DNA of 64,000 bases from Caballeronia mineralivorans PML1(12) (GTDB taxonomy: Bacteria > Pseudomonadota > Gammaproteobacteria > Burkholderiales > Burkholderiaceae). Within the stretch, counting starts at the first letter, position 1, and each line of letters begins with the position of its first letter. Location of the stretch: positions 186,001-250,000 of the forward strand of contig NZ_AEJF01000075.1 of assembly GCF_001028175.1 (NCBI RefSeq). The letters run 5' to 3'. The position numbers and the translations under genes are program-made. The notes beneath the pieces were generated by a model. The model was given only the letters and a program-made list of their open reading frames with translations. It did not search any database and had not been told where the DNA came from. This document shows, piece by piece, positions 45,832-54,516 of this stretch.

Positions 45832-45995
45832 CACCATTGCGGTAAGCGATGTCGAGCGCGAGCGCCGCACGAAATCAGAGGCTGAACCCGGCGCCCGGAA
45901 ACGTGTCAGTGGACAAGCACCCGGGCAACGGACGTGCGAACGGTCCCAGCTTCGATGCAGGAGTGGTCAGCATGAGCAAGAGCCCACAAAAACGC

Positions 45996-46436
45996 TCAGG
46001 ACGCGCTGGACTCTTCCGGCCAGGGCCAGCGGCTAAAACGCGATTCCGGTTTGGCACCGGGCAGTGGTGTCTGCAAACCTTCCGCAAACCATGCCACGTC
46101 CTTCCTGCGCTCCGCGACGTAACCCTCCCAACCCTCGGCGTTGCCGGTGAAGAGATCGTGCTGCACCGTCGATGCCAGCAACGACCGGTTCAGTTCTTCA
46201 TCGAGCAGGGTTTTCGGCCAAAGGAAAAACGCAGCGGTCGCGCGCTCGGTAACCTGTTGCGGCGACATCCCGGCATCGAGATAGGCGAGCCATGTAAATC
46301 CCCTCAACGAGTCCTCGCGGGCGATCGCGTCACCGAGCGTGGCATAACGCTGGCCGCTTCGCGACAAGCACGACAGTGCCTCCAGCACATCGCCCAGATG
46401 CAGCAATAACGCACGTCGTTCATAAGCATCTTTCAT
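45996..46436 (-). CDS. Uncharacterised protein
   Basis: 146 aa, soluble, no signal or membrane segment. It begins MKDAYERRALLLHLGDVLEA; later FFLWPKTLLDEELNRSLLAS and DLFTGNAEGWEGYVAERRKD, rich in Trp and charged residues, mostly helical by eye. ATG 46436 has GGAGG six bases upstream, a strong site; the frame opens earlier at 46550. I do not recognise a family. It is not tightly linked to the convergent HutF cluster. Confidence 0.65.
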   Translation of the reverse strand: MKDAYERRALLLHLGDVLEALSCLSRSGQRYATLGDAIAREDSLRGFTWLAYLDAGMSPQQVTERATAAFFLWPKTLLDEELNRSLLASTVQHDLFTGNAEGWEGYVAERRKDVAWFAEGLQTPLPGAKPESRFSRWPWPEESSAS

Positions 46437-46616
46437 TAAAACCTCCAGATTCATTGTTGCCAACTCCAACTTACAACGCGTCGTCGGCGCGGTGCAGCAG
46501 CCCTTCCACCGTATCAGACGGCTGGACGGCTGTGCCCTGATCTTTGACACTTATATGTCCCCATAACCGCAGACAAAACGCACGCCCAGTCCGTAGGTCG
46601 TGACCGATAAACACCA

Positions 46617-47582
46617 TCAAGCCCCGAGCTTCAGAAAACTCAGGCGGTAATCGTTCGGCGACACTCCCAGCCGTTGCCGGAACACGATTCGCATCCTGTC
46701 CGCAGTGCCGAAGCCACATTCATACGCGATGGTTTTCAACGGCGTCGTGCTGCTTTCGAGCGCGTTGCGCGCTGCATCAATACGCGCTCGCTCCACGAAA
46801 TCATGCGGTGTCACTCCGGTCGCCTCGACGAACGCGCGCGCGAAATTACGCTCGCTCATGCCCGCGATCTGCGCCAGCTTTTCGACCGTCATCCGCTCGC
46901 CGATATGCTCCATCACATGCGCCTGCACCTTCGCCGCGGGTGAGGTCTCATCGGCGGGCGCACTCAGGTACGGGCTGAATTGCGACTGGCCGCCACGGCG
47001 CTGCGCGAACACAACGAGCCGCTTGGCGACAGCGAGCGCAATACGCGGGCCGTGATCCTCGGCGACGAGTGCGAGTGCAACATCGATACCCGCCGTCACG
47101 CCCGCCGACGTAACCAGATTGCCATCGCGGATATGAATGCGATCGAGCTCGACCCGGGCAAGCGGAAATTGCCTTGCGAGTTGCGGCGCATTTTGCCAGT
47201 GGGTCGTGACATGACGGCCATCGATCAGACCGGCATGGCCCAGCGCAAACGCGCCGGTGCAGATCGAACCGTAGCGCTCACACCGTGAAGCAACATCGCG
47301 CAACCAGGTGCTCAGGCGCGGATCGGGGGGATCGGACGGCAGCGCCGGACCGCCCGCAACGAGCGCGATGTCGTAACGCTGCTGCGGCTTTCCGCACGTT
47401 GTGTCCGCGAGCAAACGCGTACCGTTCGATGCGCGCACCGGCGCATCGTCCACGCTGACCAACGTGATCGCGTAACCCTCGCCGGGAGCCAGGAAGCTGT
47501 TCGCTTCGGCGAATACGTCGAGTGGACCGGCTACATCGAGCGCCTGCACTTGCGGAAAAATCGCGACGGCGACGCTGTGCAT
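46617..47582 (-). CDS. GlxA-family regulator (DJ-1/PfpI plus AraC HTH)
   Basis: 321 aa: N-terminal DJ-1/PfpI-like domain (VAVAIFPQVQALDVAGPLDV, nucleophile-elbow Cys in GSICTGAFALGHAG) and a C-terminal AraC HTH (TVEKLAQIAGMSERNFARAF, IAYECGFGTADRMRIVFRQR). The DJ-1 domain in this family is a ligand sensor rather than a protease. A perfect 15-bp palindrome lies 20 bp before the ATG. It is divergent from the HD-domain gene, the probable target. Confidence 0.92.
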   Translation of the reverse strand: MHSVAVAIFPQVQALDVAGPLDVFAEANSFLAPGEGYAITLVSVDDAPVRASNGTRLLADTTCGKPQQRYDIALVAGGPALPSDPPDPRLSTWLRDVASRCERYGSICTGAFALGHAGLIDGRHVTTHWQNAPQLARQFPLARVELDRIHIRDGNLVTSAGVTAGIDVALALVAEDHGPRIALAVAKRLVVFAQRRGGQSQFSPYLSAPADETSPAAKVQAHVMEHIGERMTVEKLAQIAGMSERNFARAFVEATGVTPHDFVERARIDAARNALESSTTPLKTIAYECGFGTADRMRIVFRQRLGVSPNDYRLSFLKLGA

Positions 47583-47601
47583 GAGGTCGTGCTCCTGTGT
47601 C

Positions 47602-47635
47602 GACCGGAGTCAGCGCTTTAGCGCTGACTCCGGTC
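47602..47635. promoter_or_regulatory. Perfect 15-bp inverted repeat before the GlxA-type regulator
   Basis: GACCGGAGTCAGCGC and its exact complement flank a TTTA loop, ending 20 bp upstream of the regulator's start. It could be an operator, a leader hairpin or a copy of a dispersed intergenic repeat. No U-tract follows on either strand. Confidence 0.55.
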
Positions 47636-47863
47636 CCATGGAAAAGGGCTGCTTTTGGGCGCGTTCTACGCGCTTGGCAGGAGACGCCGTACGGTTGGCA
47701 GACTTCGACGGACACGGCGCATTGCGGCCATGCCGGCTCGCCGCCACACTGGATTCGTCGTCCACACCCCTTCCGCTTCTCCCGATGATCCGCCCGGGCC
47801 TGCACATTTTAACAAGGCGTTCGCGGCGTCGAGGGCAAGCTCAACATCCAAGGAACATTGAAC

Positions 47864-48553
47864 ATGACCACCACCATTGCCGGCATCCGCATTCCCGACA
47901 GCACCATGGCGCGCGCCGCTACTGAACTTGTCCGCGATACCGAGCCGGACCTGCTGTACAACCACTCGCGCCGCGTGTTCCTGTTTGGCGCCCTGACCGG
48001 CGAGCGGCGTCAATTGGCCTTCGACGCGGAATTGCTTTATATCGGCGCGATGTTCCATGACATGGGCCTGATCGATGCCTATAGCAGCCCGCATGACCGC
48101 TTCGAAGTCGACGGTGCGAACGCCGCGCGCGACTTCCTCAAGGGTTATGGAATCGGCGAGCAGGACATCGAACAGGTTTGGGATTCGATCGCGCTGCACA
48201 CCACGCCCGGAATTCCGCAGCACAAGAAGCCGGTGGTCGCGCTGGTCACGGCGGGTGTGGAGATGGACGTGCTTGGCCTCGCTTACGACGAGTTCACCGA
48301 CTCCCAGCGCAAGCAGGTGATCGCCGTGCATCCGCGCGAGGTGAACTTCAAGGAAGGCATCATCGACGCCTTCGCTCACGGGACGATCAAGAAACCGGAA
48401 ACGACGTTCGGCAACGTGAAAGCCGATGTCCTCGCGCTCAAGGACCCGACGTACAAACGCCTCAATTTCTGCAGCCTGATCCTGGGGTCATCATGGAATG
48501 ACAGCGCGGCGGGATGCGCGCATTGCAGCGACCCGACGCACAACCATCAGTAA
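47864..48553 (+). CDS. HD-domain phosphohydrolase-like protein
   Basis: 229 aa with HD metal motif: His34 in LYNHSRRVFLFG and His65-Asp66 in IGAMFHDMGLIDAY, later IALHTTPGIPQHKK. The pattern fits the HD proteins often named cyanamide-hydratase-like; the reaction is uncertain. The C-terminus ends AGCAHCSDPTHNHQ, a Cys/His-rich tail that could bind metal. ATG 47864 is chosen with AAGGAA upstream over TTG 47858. Divergent from the GlxA-type regulator. Confidence 0.82.
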   Translation: MTTTIAGIRIPDSTMARAATELVRDTEPDLLYNHSRRVFLFGALTGERRQLAFDAELLYIGAMFHDMGLIDAYSSPHDRFEVDGANAARDFLKGYGIGEQDIEQVWDSIALHTTPGIPQHKKPVVALVTAGVEMDVLGLAYDEFTDSQRKQVIAVHPREVNFKEGIIDAFAHGTIKKPETTFGNVKADVLALKDPTYKRLNFCSLILGSSWNDSAAGCAHCSDPTHNHQ

Positions 48554-48572
48554 TGATTCTGCAAGTCCGCAC

Positions 48573-48604
48573 GGCCGCTCCTCTACTGGAGCGGCCCGTT
48601 TATC
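48573..48604 (+). terminator. Intrinsic terminator after the HD-domain gene
   Basis: GGCCGCTCC / GGAGCGGCC, a 9-bp stem with loop TCTACT, followed by CGTTTATC, 20 bp past the stop. The U-tract is short. Confidence 0.6.
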
Positions 48605-48763
48605 GCTAAAACAGATAAGCGTATGGGATTTGGTTCGTTGACCTTGTTCGCACGGGATTTTAGATTCGGTATCTGACCTGGGCTTTTCCGGCGTATTGTT
48701 TCAGTTCATCACCGCCGCTTCGCCTGGAGTGCTTTTCCCCCGAATCGAATTAACGAGTCCCGC

Positions 48764-49639
48764 GTGACGACCTTATCCCCACACCAGACCATCGAGATCA
48801 TTCCGTTCGAAGGTGCGCCTTTAGGCGCCGAAGTGACCGGCCTCGACCTGAGCCAGCCCCTGGCCGACGAAGATTTCAAGCGCATCCATCGCGCGCATCT
48901 CGATCATCACGTAGTTGTGTTCCGCGACCAGCGCATCACGCCCGAGCAGCACATCAACTTCAGCCGCCGCTTCGGTCCGTTGCAAATCCACGTGCTGCAC
49001 CAGTTTCAGTTGAGCGGTCATCCCGAGATCTTGATCGTCTCCAACGTGATGGAAAACGGCAAGCCGATCGGTCTCGGCGATGCCGGGCATTTCTGGCATT
49101 CGGATCTGTCGTACAAGGAAACACCGAGCCTCGGTTCGCTGCTGCACGCGCAGGAACTGCCGGCAGAAGGCGGCGACACGCTGTTCGCCAACATGCATCT
49201 GGCATGGGACACGCTACCGCAAGCACTGCGCGATGCGGTCAAGGGGCGCTCCGCCGAGCACACTTATCTGGCGAAATACGCCGAGCTGCAAAAGCGCAGC
49301 CCGTGGCGCCCTAACCTCTCCGCCGAACAGATCGCGCAAGTGGAACCGGTCGTGCATCCGATCGTGCGCACGCATCCGGAAACCGGCCGCCGTGCGCTGT
49401 TCGTGAGCGAGCATTTCACCACGCGCGTGATCGGGCTGCCAGAAGATGAGAGCCGCGACTTGCTGCAAGCCCTCTTCGATCACAGCGTGTGCGACGAGCA
49501 TGTCTACCGGCACGTATGGCGCGAACACGACCTCGTGTTCTGGGACAACCGCTCGCTCATGCACCTCGCAGCGGGTACGCCAGATCATCTGCGCAGAAAG
49601 ATGTATCGAACGACGATTGAAGGCGACACGCCGTTCTGA
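48764..49639 (+). CDS. TauD/TfdA-family 2-oxoglutarate-dependent dioxygenase
   Basis: 291 aa Fe(II)/2-oxoglutarate dioxygenase, as used to release sulfite from sulfonates. Iron ligands are His112-x-Asp114 (GHFWHSDLSYKETPSLG) and a distal His near 267 (DNRSLMHLAAGTPDHLRRK), with Arg residues for 2-oxoglutarate after it. The start is a GTG. It precedes a solute-binding protein, ATPase and permease of the taurine/sulfonate type, as in tauABCD-like loci. The organosulfur substrate is not determined; TfdA-like ether cleavage is an alternative. Confidence 0.9.
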   Translation: MTTLSPHQTIEIIPFEGAPLGAEVTGLDLSQPLADEDFKRIHRAHLDHHVVVFRDQRITPEQHINFSRRFGPLQIHVLHQFQLSGHPEILIVSNVMENGKPIGLGDAGHFWHSDLSYKETPSLGSLLHAQELPAEGGDTLFANMHLAWDTLPQALRDAVKGRSAEHTYLAKYAELQKRSPWRPNLSAEQIAQVEPVVHPIVRTHPETGRRALFVSEHFTTRVIGLPEDESRDLLQALFDHSVCDEHVYRHVWREHDLVFWDNRSLMHLAAGTPDHLRRKMYRTTIEGDTPF

Positions 49640-49693
49640 TCGCTTGGCTTCCAGGTACGACTTCAATTCTAAAAACACTTCTTCGGACTTTCG

Positions 49694-50755
49694 ATGCCGC
49701 TTTCGCTTTTTTCCCGGCGAGGACCTGCGGGTTCTCGTTCATTGTCGCGCCCTTTGACCGCGGCGCTTGTGTCGCTCTGCCTTGCCGTTACTTCTTTTGT
49801 TGCAGCACCTCCTGCGCGAGCCGAGGGAACGATCCGTATCGCGGAGCAGTTCGGCGTGGTGTATCTGCTGCTCAACGTCGCACGCGACCAGAAGCTGATC
49901 GAACAGGAAGGCAAGAAAGCCGGCGTCGATATCAAAGTGGACTGGCTGAAGTTATCGGGCGGCGCGGCCGTCAATGACGCGCTGTTGTCCGGTTCCATCG
50001 ATATCGCGGGGGCAGGCGTCGGTCCGCTGATGACAATCTGGGACCGCACGCACGGCAAACAGAACGTCAAGGGCGTGGCCTCGCTCGGCAATCTGCCGTA
50101 TTACCTCGTATCGAATAATCCGAACGTGAAAACCATCGCGGATTTCACGGAGAAAGACCGTATCGCGGTGCCGGCGGTGTCGGTATCGGTGCAGTCGCGC
50201 GTGTTGCAATTCGCCGCCGCGAAGCGTTGGGGCGACAAGGACTACGATCGCCTCGACAAGCTGACGCAAGCCGTTCCGCATCCTGACGCGGCCGCCGCGA
50301 TCATTGCCGGCGGCACGGAGATCACCGGACACTTCGGCAATCCGCCATTCCAGGAACAAGAACTGGCGGGCAATCCGAGGGCGCACATCGTGCTGAATTC
50401 CTACAATGTCCTCGGTGGTCCGAGCTCGGCCACCGTGCTCTACGCGACCGAAAAGTTCCGCGATAACAATCCAAAGACGTATCGCGCATTCATCGCGGCG
50501 CTCGCGGATGCCGCGCGTTTCGTATCGGCCAATCCAGAAGCCGCCGCCGATATCTATATCCGCGTGAACAACGCCAGGATCGATCGCACGCTGCTGGTCG
50601 GCATCATCAAGAACCCCGACACGCAGTTCAAGATCGCGCCGCAGAACACGCTTGCGCTCGCACAGTTCATGTATCGGGTCGGTGCGATCAAGAACGAGCC
50701 GAAGTCATGGCAAGACTATTTTTTCGCCGATCCGGCGCTCGGCGGTGGCAGCTGA
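49694..50755 (+). CDS. ABC transporter solute-binding protein, sulfonate/taurine type
   Basis: 353 aa exported protein: signal roughly MPLSLFSRRGPAGSRSLSRP through VAAPPARAEG, with a hydrophobic core VSLCLAVTSFVAA. The mature part has the NMT1/SsuA-like fold (IRIAEQFGVVYLLLNVARDQ, VDWLKLSGGAAVNDALLSGS, DIAGAGVGPLMTIWDRT). It lies 54 bp after the dioxygenase gene and likely delivers its substrate. A strong terminator follows its stop. Confidence 0.9.
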   Translation: MPLSLFSRRGPAGSRSLSRPLTAALVSLCLAVTSFVAAPPARAEGTIRIAEQFGVVYLLLNVARDQKLIEQEGKKAGVDIKVDWLKLSGGAAVNDALLSGSIDIAGAGVGPLMTIWDRTHGKQNVKGVASLGNLPYYLVSNNPNVKTIADFTEKDRIAVPAVSVSVQSRVLQFAAAKRWGDKDYDRLDKLTQAVPHPDAAAAIIAGGTEITGHFGNPPFQEQELAGNPRAHIVLNSYNVLGGPSSATVLYATEKFRDNNPKTYRAFIAALADAARFVSANPEAAADIYIRVNNARIDRTLLVGIIKNPDTQFKIAPQNTLALAQFMYRVGAIKNEPKSWQDYFFADPALGGGS

Positions 50756-50782
50756 TTCATCGCTGTATGTACCTGTTGCGAG

Positions 50783-50814
50783 AACGCCCGCTGCTTTTTG
50801 GCGGGCGTTTTTTT
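50783..50814 (+). terminator. Strong intrinsic terminator inside the sulfonate-type cluster
   Basis: AACGCCCGC / GCGGGCGTT, a 9-bp stem with a T-rich loop, followed by five T (50810-50814). It lies between the binding-protein gene and the ATPase gene, which should lower ATPase and permease expression relative to the binding protein. Confidence 0.8.
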
Positions 50815-50957
50815 GACCATCGCTTAAGCGACCGTCCGCGTCACTGAAACGGCAAAACCGTTGCTTATGCGTCGGCGTGTTTTGAATATGCGCAATGATT
50901 GGTTCACGCGCGCATGAGGCCCCGCTAAGGTCGTGTTTTACGCATGAACGCACAGCC

Positions 50958-51788
50958 ATGGCCGCCAATCCCACTGTCCTTTATCCGCCGCCTGAACGCG
51001 ATAATTCGTCCGCGCCGAGCGCCAAGCTCCTCACGGTCGATAACGTCAACCTCGAGTACCGCACGCGCGAGCGCATCGTGCGTGCAACGCATCAAGTCAG
51101 CTTCGACGTCTATGGCGGCGACCGGTTCGTTCTGCTCGGCCCGTCCGGTTGCGGCAAGTCGACGCTGCTCAAAGCGGTCGCCGGTTTTATCGAACCGGTT
51201 GCGGGGACGATCCAGATCGACGGCAAACCCGTGCAGGGTCCAGGCGCCGATCGCATTGTCGTGTTCCAGGAATTCGACCAGCTGCCGCCGTGGAAAACGG
51301 TGCTGCAAAACGTGGCGTTCCCGTTGCGCGTCGCCAAGAAACTGAGCCGCGCGGAAGCCCGCGAACGTGCGCTGCATTTCCTCGATAAGGTCGGCCTCGC
51401 TGCTTTCGCCGATGCTTACCCGCACACGCTCTCCGGTGGCATGAAACAGCGCGTGGCGATCGCCCGTGCACTCGCGATGCAACCACGCGTGCTGCTGATG
51501 GACGAACCGTTCGCCGCACTCGACGCACTCACGCGGCGCAAGATGCAGGAAGAACTGCTGCGCTTGTGGGACGAGGCGAGTTTCACGTTGTTGTTCGTCA
51601 CGCACTCGATCGAGGAAGCGCTGATTGTCGGCAACCGGATTTTGCTGCTGACGCCGCATCCCGGGCGCGTGCGAGCCGAGTTGAACAGCCATCAATTCAC
51701 CAAGGACAGCTCGGGACGCAGTGACTTTCAGCAGAGCGTCGCACGTATTCATCGGCTGCTGTTCGACGACACGGAGGCCGTTCAATGA
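50958..51788 (+). CDS. ABC transporter ATPase, SsuB/TauB type
   Basis: 276 aa: Walker A GPSGCGKST, Q-loop VFQEFDQLPPWKTV, signature LSGGMKQR, Walker B VLLMDEPFAALD, switch His in FVTHSIEEA. The PPWKTV Q-loop context is typical of the nitrate/sulfonate/taurine ATPases. Start at ATG 50958 (MAANPTVLYPP). Its stop overlaps the permease start by ATGA. Confidence 0.93.
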   Translation: MAANPTVLYPPPERDNSSAPSAKLLTVDNVNLEYRTRERIVRATHQVSFDVYGGDRFVLLGPSGCGKSTLLKAVAGFIEPVAGTIQIDGKPVQGPGADRIVVFQEFDQLPPWKTVLQNVAFPLRVAKKLSRAEARERALHFLDKVGLAAFADAYPHTLSGGMKQRVAIARALAMQPRVLLMDEPFAALDALTRRKMQEELLRLWDEASFTLLFVTHSIEEALIVGNRILLLTPHPGRVRAELNSHQFTKDSSGRSDFQQSVARIHRLLFDDTEAVQ

Positions 51789-52684
51789 GCAGGCCGACTA
51801 CATTGCCGTTCGAGCCCATCGCGCTCGTGCCGCCGGTTCGCGAAGAATACGAACGTGTTCCAGAACCGCTTCTGGATGTCGCCATTGAGACGCCGTTGCC
51901 GTTCGGAAAGCGGCTTGCGAACCAGACGTGGTTGCGCAAGGCGCTTATCGCTTTCGTGCTGATCGGAATCTGGGAAGCGGTTGCGCGCGCGGTCGGAAAC
52001 GATCTGCTGTTGCCTACCTTCACCGATACATTATCGGCATTCGTACAAGGCATCTGGTCGGGTGAACTTATTGCGAAAACGGCGATCTCCCTGTCCGTGC
52101 TGTTGAGAGGTTACCTGCTCGGCGTGGTGCTTGCGTTCGTGCTGACGTCGCTTGCTGTGTCCACGCGTTTTGGCCGCGATCTGCTGTCCATGCTGACCGC
52201 GATGTTCAATCCGTTACCGTCGATCGCGCTACTGCCGCTCGCGTTGTTATGGTTCGGTCTGGGAACCGGAAGCCTGCTGTTCGTGCTCGTGCATTCGGTG
52301 CTGTGGCCGCTCGCGTTGAACACCTACTCCGGCTTTCAATCCGTACCGGAAACGCTGCATATGACTGGCCGCAATTACGGCTTGAAAGGACTTCGGCATG
52401 TACTGTTGATTCTGGTGCCAGCCGCACTACCCTCGATCCTCGCCGGGCTCCGCGTGGGCTGGGCATTTGCATGGCGCACACTGATCGCAGCGGAACTCGT
52501 GTTCGGCGCCAGCTCGGGAAATGGCGGGCTCGGCTGGTACATCTTTCAGAACCGTAACGAGCTGTATACGGATCGCGTATTCGCGGGACTGGCTGCCGTG
52601 ATCGTGATCGGTTTGGTCGTGGAGCATCTCGTTTTCGATACCTTCGAACGGCTCACCGTGCGCCGCTGGGGCGTGCAACGCTGA
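51785..52684 (+). CDS. ABC transporter permease, SsuC/TauC type
   Basis: 299 aa with about six membrane helices after a 50-residue cytoplasmic N-terminus. KALIAFVLIGIWEAVARAVG is the first helix; the EAA-type loop reads PETLHMTGRNYGLKGLRHVL with LILVPAALPSILAGLRVGWA. Binding-protein-dependent transport permease family. Last gene of the cluster. Confidence 0.92.
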   Translation: MSRPTTLPFEPIALVPPVREEYERVPEPLLDVAIETPLPFGKRLANQTWLRKALIAFVLIGIWEAVARAVGNDLLLPTFTDTLSAFVQGIWSGELIAKTAISLSVLLRGYLLGVVLAFVLTSLAVSTRFGRDLLSMLTAMFNPLPSIALLPLALLWFGLGTGSLLFVLVHSVLWPLALNTYSGFQSVPETLHMTGRNYGLKGLRHVLLILVPAALPSILAGLRVGWAFAWRTLIAAELVFGASSGNGGLGWYIFQNRNELYTDRVFAGLAAVIVIGLVVEHLVFDTFERLTVRRWGVQR

Positions 52685-52727
52685 GTGTTTCTATCGGACG
52701 CCAAGCCGAAGCTAGCTGCCCGTATGG

Positions 52728-52748
52728 AAAAAAGCCCGCAGGGCGGGC
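52728..52748 (-). terminator. Intrinsic terminator of the OprD-type porin gene
   Basis: On the minus strand GCCCGC pairs with GCGGGC over a 3-base loop and is followed by six T, about 120 bp past the porin stop. It also separates the convergent permease gene. Confidence 0.65.
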
Positions 52749-52867
52749 CCGGCGGGCGGAAAGCGCGGTTCAGCGCCCACGCCTGATCGACTGGGCTGCA
52801 CACCGGTGAGCAGCGCCCATCACGCTGCTCACCACGCCCTATCGGCCGTCCAACGGCCGTCGATTTC

Positions 52868-54274
52868 TTAAAACACGTTGACCGGAACGTTCACCATCAA
52901 ACGATAAACATCGCTGCTGGAATCCGAATAGTATTGGCCGCCGTGGTGATGCATGTAATAGAACTTCGCGGTCGTTCCCTTCAGTTTTCCAGAGCCCAAC
53001 GTATAAGACGGAATGAAACCGAACTCGTAGTGGGTGCCATGAACGGGTTGACCATTCTTCCAGTAGAGATCATGCAGGGCGTTCGATGGATCGGAGTATC
53101 GATTCGCCATGTCCGTGGCATCCGCACCCCATCCATATGCCGTCCACAGCGTCATTTTCAGACCCGGAACACCGTACTCGCCCATGTTGACCGTATAACC
53201 AAGCTGCAATGATTTTTCATGCGGCGCGTTGTAGTCGACATCCAGCGAATTCGCCAGATAATCGCCTGCCGACTGGCCGACATAATCGAAGAACTGATTG
53301 CTCGCGATCTGCTGGAATCCGACCGATATGGTATGCGCCTTGTGCGTGCCCGACAGCAGCAAGCTATACGCGTGGTTATTGATGGACCCTTCTCGGCTCT
53401 GCCCCACGTCATGGGTATAGTAATAGGTCAGGCCGCCCGTCCAGCGAATCTGCGACGGATCGCCAATACTGCGTGTCAGCGACAGATAATATTGATCCCA
53501 CACGTTATCTGCACGGCTGCCATATAAGGACACGGCCGTATCGTCATTGGGTGTGTAATCGCCGCCCGCGAACGTGAAGCGGCTGAAGTGTATGCCGCCG
53601 TATTCGGTCCTCAACGAGGAGACGCTTGTCTGGCCGCGCGCCAGCACTGCGTCGACACTACCCGCCTTGAGCGTCAGGTTCTTGATTTCGTCGCTCGCGA
53701 GAGAAACACCGCGGTAAGTGGGCGGCAGTGCGCGGTTATCGTGGGGAACGAGAAAGGGATTATCGAATAATTGTTGACCATATTTAACAACCGTATTCGA
53801 TACCCGCGCTTTCACATCCCACACGCCCGGGTACGTCCAGGCCAGCTGATTCTGCCCGGTTTGGCCGTCGTGATTCAAATGCACGCGGTTACCGGCGCCT
53901 TCTCCGCCGTTCAGCTTGAACGCGCTGAACAACGACGCATCAAAACCGACGCCGAATAATCCGCGTGTATACCCCGATTCAAACACCGCCTGGTTTCCGA
54001 GGACCGAGGCGTCCTTCTTTTTAATCCCATCCGCTTCGAAGTGTTCGGTGTAGCTGCGAAAAAGAAGGTTGAAATGTGAATCTTCTATAAAACCTTTGGA
54101 CTTCGCCTGATTACTGATAGGCGCGTCCGCTTCGGAATTGGGCGGGGAACTAGGAGGCGCCTCCGTATGACGTGTTGCAACATCGTCATCGTCCGCGAAA
54201 GCGGAAATGGCCGGATTCATCAAGCCAGTGAAAACAATTAGAGATAGAGCGACTGAACGCTTTTGTTGTTTCAT
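52868..54274 (-). CDS. OprD-family outer-membrane porin
   Basis: 468 aa: signal MKQQKRSVALSLIVFTGLMN ending ISAFA, then an acidic/proline-rich stretch and the OprD barrel (SKGFIEDSHFNLLFRSYTEH, YTRGLFGVGFDASLFSAFKL, GLTYYYTHDVGQSREGS). It ends with an aromatic strand and Phe (VNVPVNVF), typical for outer-membrane insertion. OprD relatives admit basic amino acids, peptides or aromatic acids. Located downstream of the peptide ABC operon on the same strand with a 242-bp gap, so it may have its own promoter. Confidence 0.92.
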   Translation of the reverse strand: MKQQKRSVALSLIVFTGLMNPAISAFADDDDVATRHTEAPPSSPPNSEADAPISNQAKSKGFIEDSHFNLLFRSYTEHFEADGIKKKDASVLGNQAVFESGYTRGLFGVGFDASLFSAFKLNGGEGAGNRVHLNHDGQTGQNQLAWTYPGVWDVKARVSNTVVKYGQQLFDNPFLVPHDNRALPPTYRGVSLASDEIKNLTLKAGSVDAVLARGQTSVSSLRTEYGGIHFSRFTFAGGDYTPNDDTAVSLYGSRADNVWDQYYLSLTRSIGDPSQIRWTGGLTYYYTHDVGQSREGSINNHAYSLLLSGTHKAHTISVGFQQIASNQFFDYVGQSAGDYLANSLDVDYNAPHEKSLQLGYTVNMGEYGVPGLKMTLWTAYGWGADATDMANRYSDPSNALHDLYWKNGQPVHGTHYEFGFIPSYTLGSGKLKGTTAKFYYMHHHGGQYYSDSSSDVYRLMVNVPVNVF

Positions 54275-54516
54275 GGTTCTGTCTCGTATTTTTATTAGCA
54301 GCGAGTAAAAAATGGCCGATAGCCGTTCTCATATAATCTCGGCACGAACGCAAAACTCACGCCGTGCTCGGAACGACGCACCGGAAGGTGGTGACTACAG
54401 GGACCACAGCGACTACTGGGACTACGGAAACTTCACGATGGGCCGAACGACTCCCTGACCGCCGTCAGAAACGGTGGTTTTGAGCCCTGCCAGGGGTTGT
54501 CGAAACGGCGGTTAAA

